DNA of 64,000 nucleotides, from the NCBI RefSeq assembly GCF_018139145.2, contig NC_059478.1:11639001-11703000 (forward strand), given 5' to 3'. Below are positions 61,404-64,000 of the stretch, piece after piece (the stretch's first letter is position 1; the number at the start of each line of letters is the position of its first letter). The position numbers and the translations under genes are program-made. The DNA is from Gymnogyps californianus. Taxonomy: Eukaryota; Chordata; Aves; Accipitriformes; Cathartidae. The notes under the pieces are model-generated. The model searched no databases and was not told the DNA's origin. It saw only the letters and a program-made list of their open reading frames with translations.

Positions 61404-61458
61404 GTAGAATCAGAAGTTGATGCTACACAGAAAGACAAGCCAACAAGACCTTGCTCAG
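61404..61458 (+). other. Weak candidate internal exon
   Basis: A strong acceptor (TTTTTTCTTTTGATTTCCTG and then CAG, ending at 61403) is followed by 55 bases open in frame (VESEVDATQKDKPTRPCSG) and by CAG|GTGAAA, a fair donor. The peptide is not one I recognise, and the length is not a multiple of three. Chance pairs of splice-like sites are common, so this is a prompt for transcript evidence only. It could equally be a non-coding RNA exon. Confidence 0.12.
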
Positions 61459-64000
61459 GTGAAACAAACTTGAAAGTAGTGGTAACTATGATGAATTTCA
61501 TTTGTACTGTCCATTCGTATAACATGGCAGAGAACTTCATGCAGCACCTAGTAGAAAGCATGTTCTAGAAGGGATCCTACTGTTAATCCCAACACCTAAA
61601 GGGCAATTCTGCCCTCATTTCAAGAGGACTGTGCTTCTAAGATCCACTCCTACCACTGCATTTGCATGAGAAAGCAAGAAAGCTTATGCCTTGTTGTAAG
61701 GCCCTGGGAGGCTGTTCTTGCTAATTAGTTTGGTGAAATGGAGGCATTTCAGAGAAACTTCAAATTTCTTGCACACAGTGCAGGTCATCTTGCAGTTACA
61801 TCTGAGCTCCTAGGGTTGCAAAACATTTCTAGTCTGGGAGAGAGGGCTGCTGTCCCCAACAGATTTTTAAATTATTTTTCTTTATTTTAAAACAAGTCCA
61901 GAGTGAGTGTTTTTCTTGACAAACTATTGGTAGTTCTGTAACTTCGGACATTAGGAATGCTAGCACAAATCCCATACATGTGTTTCTAACTTAGAATCCA
62001 AAATGACCATATCCTCTGGTCATAATTTAAAGAATTATTCAGGATTCAGAAAGAAACCAATCTTTCAGAGAGTTTCACTTAATTTGGGAGCTTGTAATGA
62101 ACAGGAAGTTTTAACCTGTTTGAAGTCTCCTTTCAAACTGAGCTCTAGCTATAACCTAACCTTCTGACTTACTGGGTACAGTTATGGTGCCAACAGCTAG
62201 AAATTCAAGTGCACAGTGCACTTCTGTCCTCACAATAAACTTGAAATCTCTCTGTTTTGGACCTCAGCCTGAAATGTTCTGCATGCCTTCTCTTCTCCGG
62301 ACCTCGGCTGTCACAGTGGCACCCTGCACCACACAGGAAAGCATCTTTATTTTCCATCAGCCTCCATTTCAGTATACCAGGGAGATGAAGAATAGAGTTT
62401 TTAAAATATATGCATTGCTGCATGTGTTCTGTCTGTATTTCTACTATGCCATGTGTACATATCACCATCTAGGAAATGGGTACAGACATTGTCAGGAGCT
62501 AAGGGAAAGGGGAGGTTTATGAATTACATCTTTTTCAAAAAGACACCATGCAGAATGCTGCTCAAATTGCTCATCAGGCAGCTTGAGACAGCCAAGGTAT
62601 TTGGTAGCCCAGTGTTATATGGCAGAAACCTTCCTCCCACATCCTGGACAGAGCTTATACTTAGAAAATTATACAGTAAAAATAAATCTGCAGCTGACCA
62701 TTTAAACCACTTAATATTTTTTACTATGTCTGTCCTTCTTTTACCTGCTACCATGGTGAACAGAGGGAAACTCACACACTGAAGTGGGGAGAGAGCACTA
62801 TGTTTAATAGGACAGAAAAGAACTTCTAAATGCCAACAGTCACATATTTTCTCTACTGGTTGGGGGGGAGTGTCCCTCTTCCCCCCCGCGCCGAGCTCAG
62901 AAGTCAGTGTGAGCAGCAACAGGCCTTCACAAATGTGCTAAGGAGGAACCTTTTGGGACAGCTTCTCAAAGTGCTTTATCTTTTGCTGACAAATTGGTGC
63001 CAGGGCCAGAACTTAATGAAGTCTTCCGAGAAAATTTTGCAGCAAATCAGGGAATCTCAAAGGTATGGACCTGTAGTAAAACCAGTGTAACAAACGATTT
63101 ATCTACTTTTATTCATCTTTTGAAAGGCTGAAAGCTCAGCTTTGTGGCAAGCTGTAATATAATCTTCTTAGCTGCACCCATGTTATTATTTTTCAGGTTT
63201 CCTGACATTCCAAAAAAAGAGGCCAGGGCAATAGCTTGGAGTAATTTGCAGTTTATCTCCCACAGATATCTTCGGTCCTGAAAGCTTCTTGAGCACCTCT
63301 GCTACGCTCCTCAAGAAAACTACCTGGACAATAAAGCAGGGGAGGTCAAGATGGTATGCCAGTGATTCTCTGTTTCCCTCTGCACTGTGGAGCTGGATTC
63401 ATATCAGCAAGTAGGTGCCACTCTTTTTCCAGGAGAACAGTAACAAACTTTGCTCCCCTGTCTGTCGAAGAAACTCTGGAGACACCATGCCTTCCAGAAG
63501 CACATTGTTTCCAGTGCTGGGCTGATGTTTCTATCACCACAGAGGACTTCCAGTGCTTAGGTGGGACCTTTTATGGGATTGGCTTGTTTACCACAAAACT
63601 GTTTTGCTTCCCTCATTCAGATGTAGGAAGGATAGACAAATGGGCAGAACCTTACTGTGTTATTGAAGATCAGGACAATAGTGGTAGAAATAGAGCGGTA
63701 TGAGTAAGTGGCTTCTTGAGCACTAACAATTTGGAGGGAAAATGTAAATAGTGTCTTGATTCTGGAGAAATTAATGTAAACTTGCCAAATTTGCCAAATT
63801 TGCTTTTTCCACTGAAAAAGATGTGGGCAGAAATGTTTTTCTCATTTCTAGGAGCCAAGTTTTTTTCTCCATTTGAAAACAGATAAGGTTTTCAAAGGAG
63901 TAGGTAGCATTAAGCTCTTGGCAGAAAAACACTCACTTCTCAAAAACCGCTCTTAGATCCCCACTGGCCATCTCAGCCCATAGACCAAGAACTGAATGCA
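61459..64000. other. Non-coding DNA to the window end, nothing recognised
   Basis: Frames up to 131 codons occur (62524-62919 minus, 63356-63703 plus, 62184-62522 plus) but none shows a domain, and they overlap frames on the opposite strand. Near 61600, GGGCAATTCTGCCCTC resembles the start of an ancient amniote repeat but is too short to call. A short G run followed by a C run at 62863-62886 is simple low-complexity sequence. Confidence 0.5.

Noticed and set aside
1..64000. tRNA, rRNA, snRNA genes and CRISPR arrays
   Set aside because: No tRNA A/B-box pair with folding arms apart from the decayed MIR head, no rRNA or U6-type sequence, and no regularly spaced direct repeats with unique spacers were seen.

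Overview
The window reads as nuclear DNA from a bird. The main evidence is several CR1 LINE copies, one of which ends in the avian CR1 3' tail with iterated ATTCTATG-type octamers, plus a solo LTR of a type common in bird genomes. The kind of CR1 tail (stop shortly after the DVALRDMV residues, then a short 3' UTR) and the LTR suggest a neoavian rather than a galliform bird, but that is inference. Most of the sequence is AT-rich, single-copy-looking and non-coding. I found no complete protein-coding gene, no tRNA or rRNA gene, no CRISPR array and no bacterial-type features. The window is best read as intergenic DNA (a gene desert) or the inside of a very large intron.

Layout. 1-5009: unique AT-rich DNA with a possible conserved non-coding element near 1.6-2.6 kb. 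5010-5335: a worn CR1 3' fragment (+). 6581-7147: a moderately old CR1 fragment (-). 12530-13340: a much older antisense CR1/L3-like fragment. 13.3-23.5 kb: mostly unique, with a weak immunoglobulin-domain-like remnant near 20.65 kb and a possible regulatory block near 21.3 kb. 23570-33130: three MIR-like SINE fragments (+, -, +), a 20-bp minisatellite at 25.7 kb and a small GC-rich patch at 24.9 kb. 33-44 kb: unique DNA, a C16 tract and three pieces of ancient amniote repeats. 44196-45356: the clearest element in the window, a 1151-bp solo LTR with perfect 5-bp target-site duplications and an internal ~48-bp minisatellite. 47085-47430: an ancient LINE 3' fragment. 51-58 kb: another MIR-like fragment, two more pieces of the ancient palindromic repeat family, two short perfect hairpins and two possible conserved blocks. 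58686-59460: a young 5'-truncated CR1 copy with an open 3' reading frame, next to a small four-copy 12-mer array. 59.5-64 kb: unique DNA with one weak exon candidate.

No genes act together here. What the window shows is a layered record of insertions: ancient amniote repeats (MIR-like, L3-like and palindromic families), middle-aged CR1s, then a young CR1 and a young LTR. Calls of conserved non-coding elements, exons and the Ig-like remnant are inferences from composition and motifs and are scored low. I saw no convincing new biological system.
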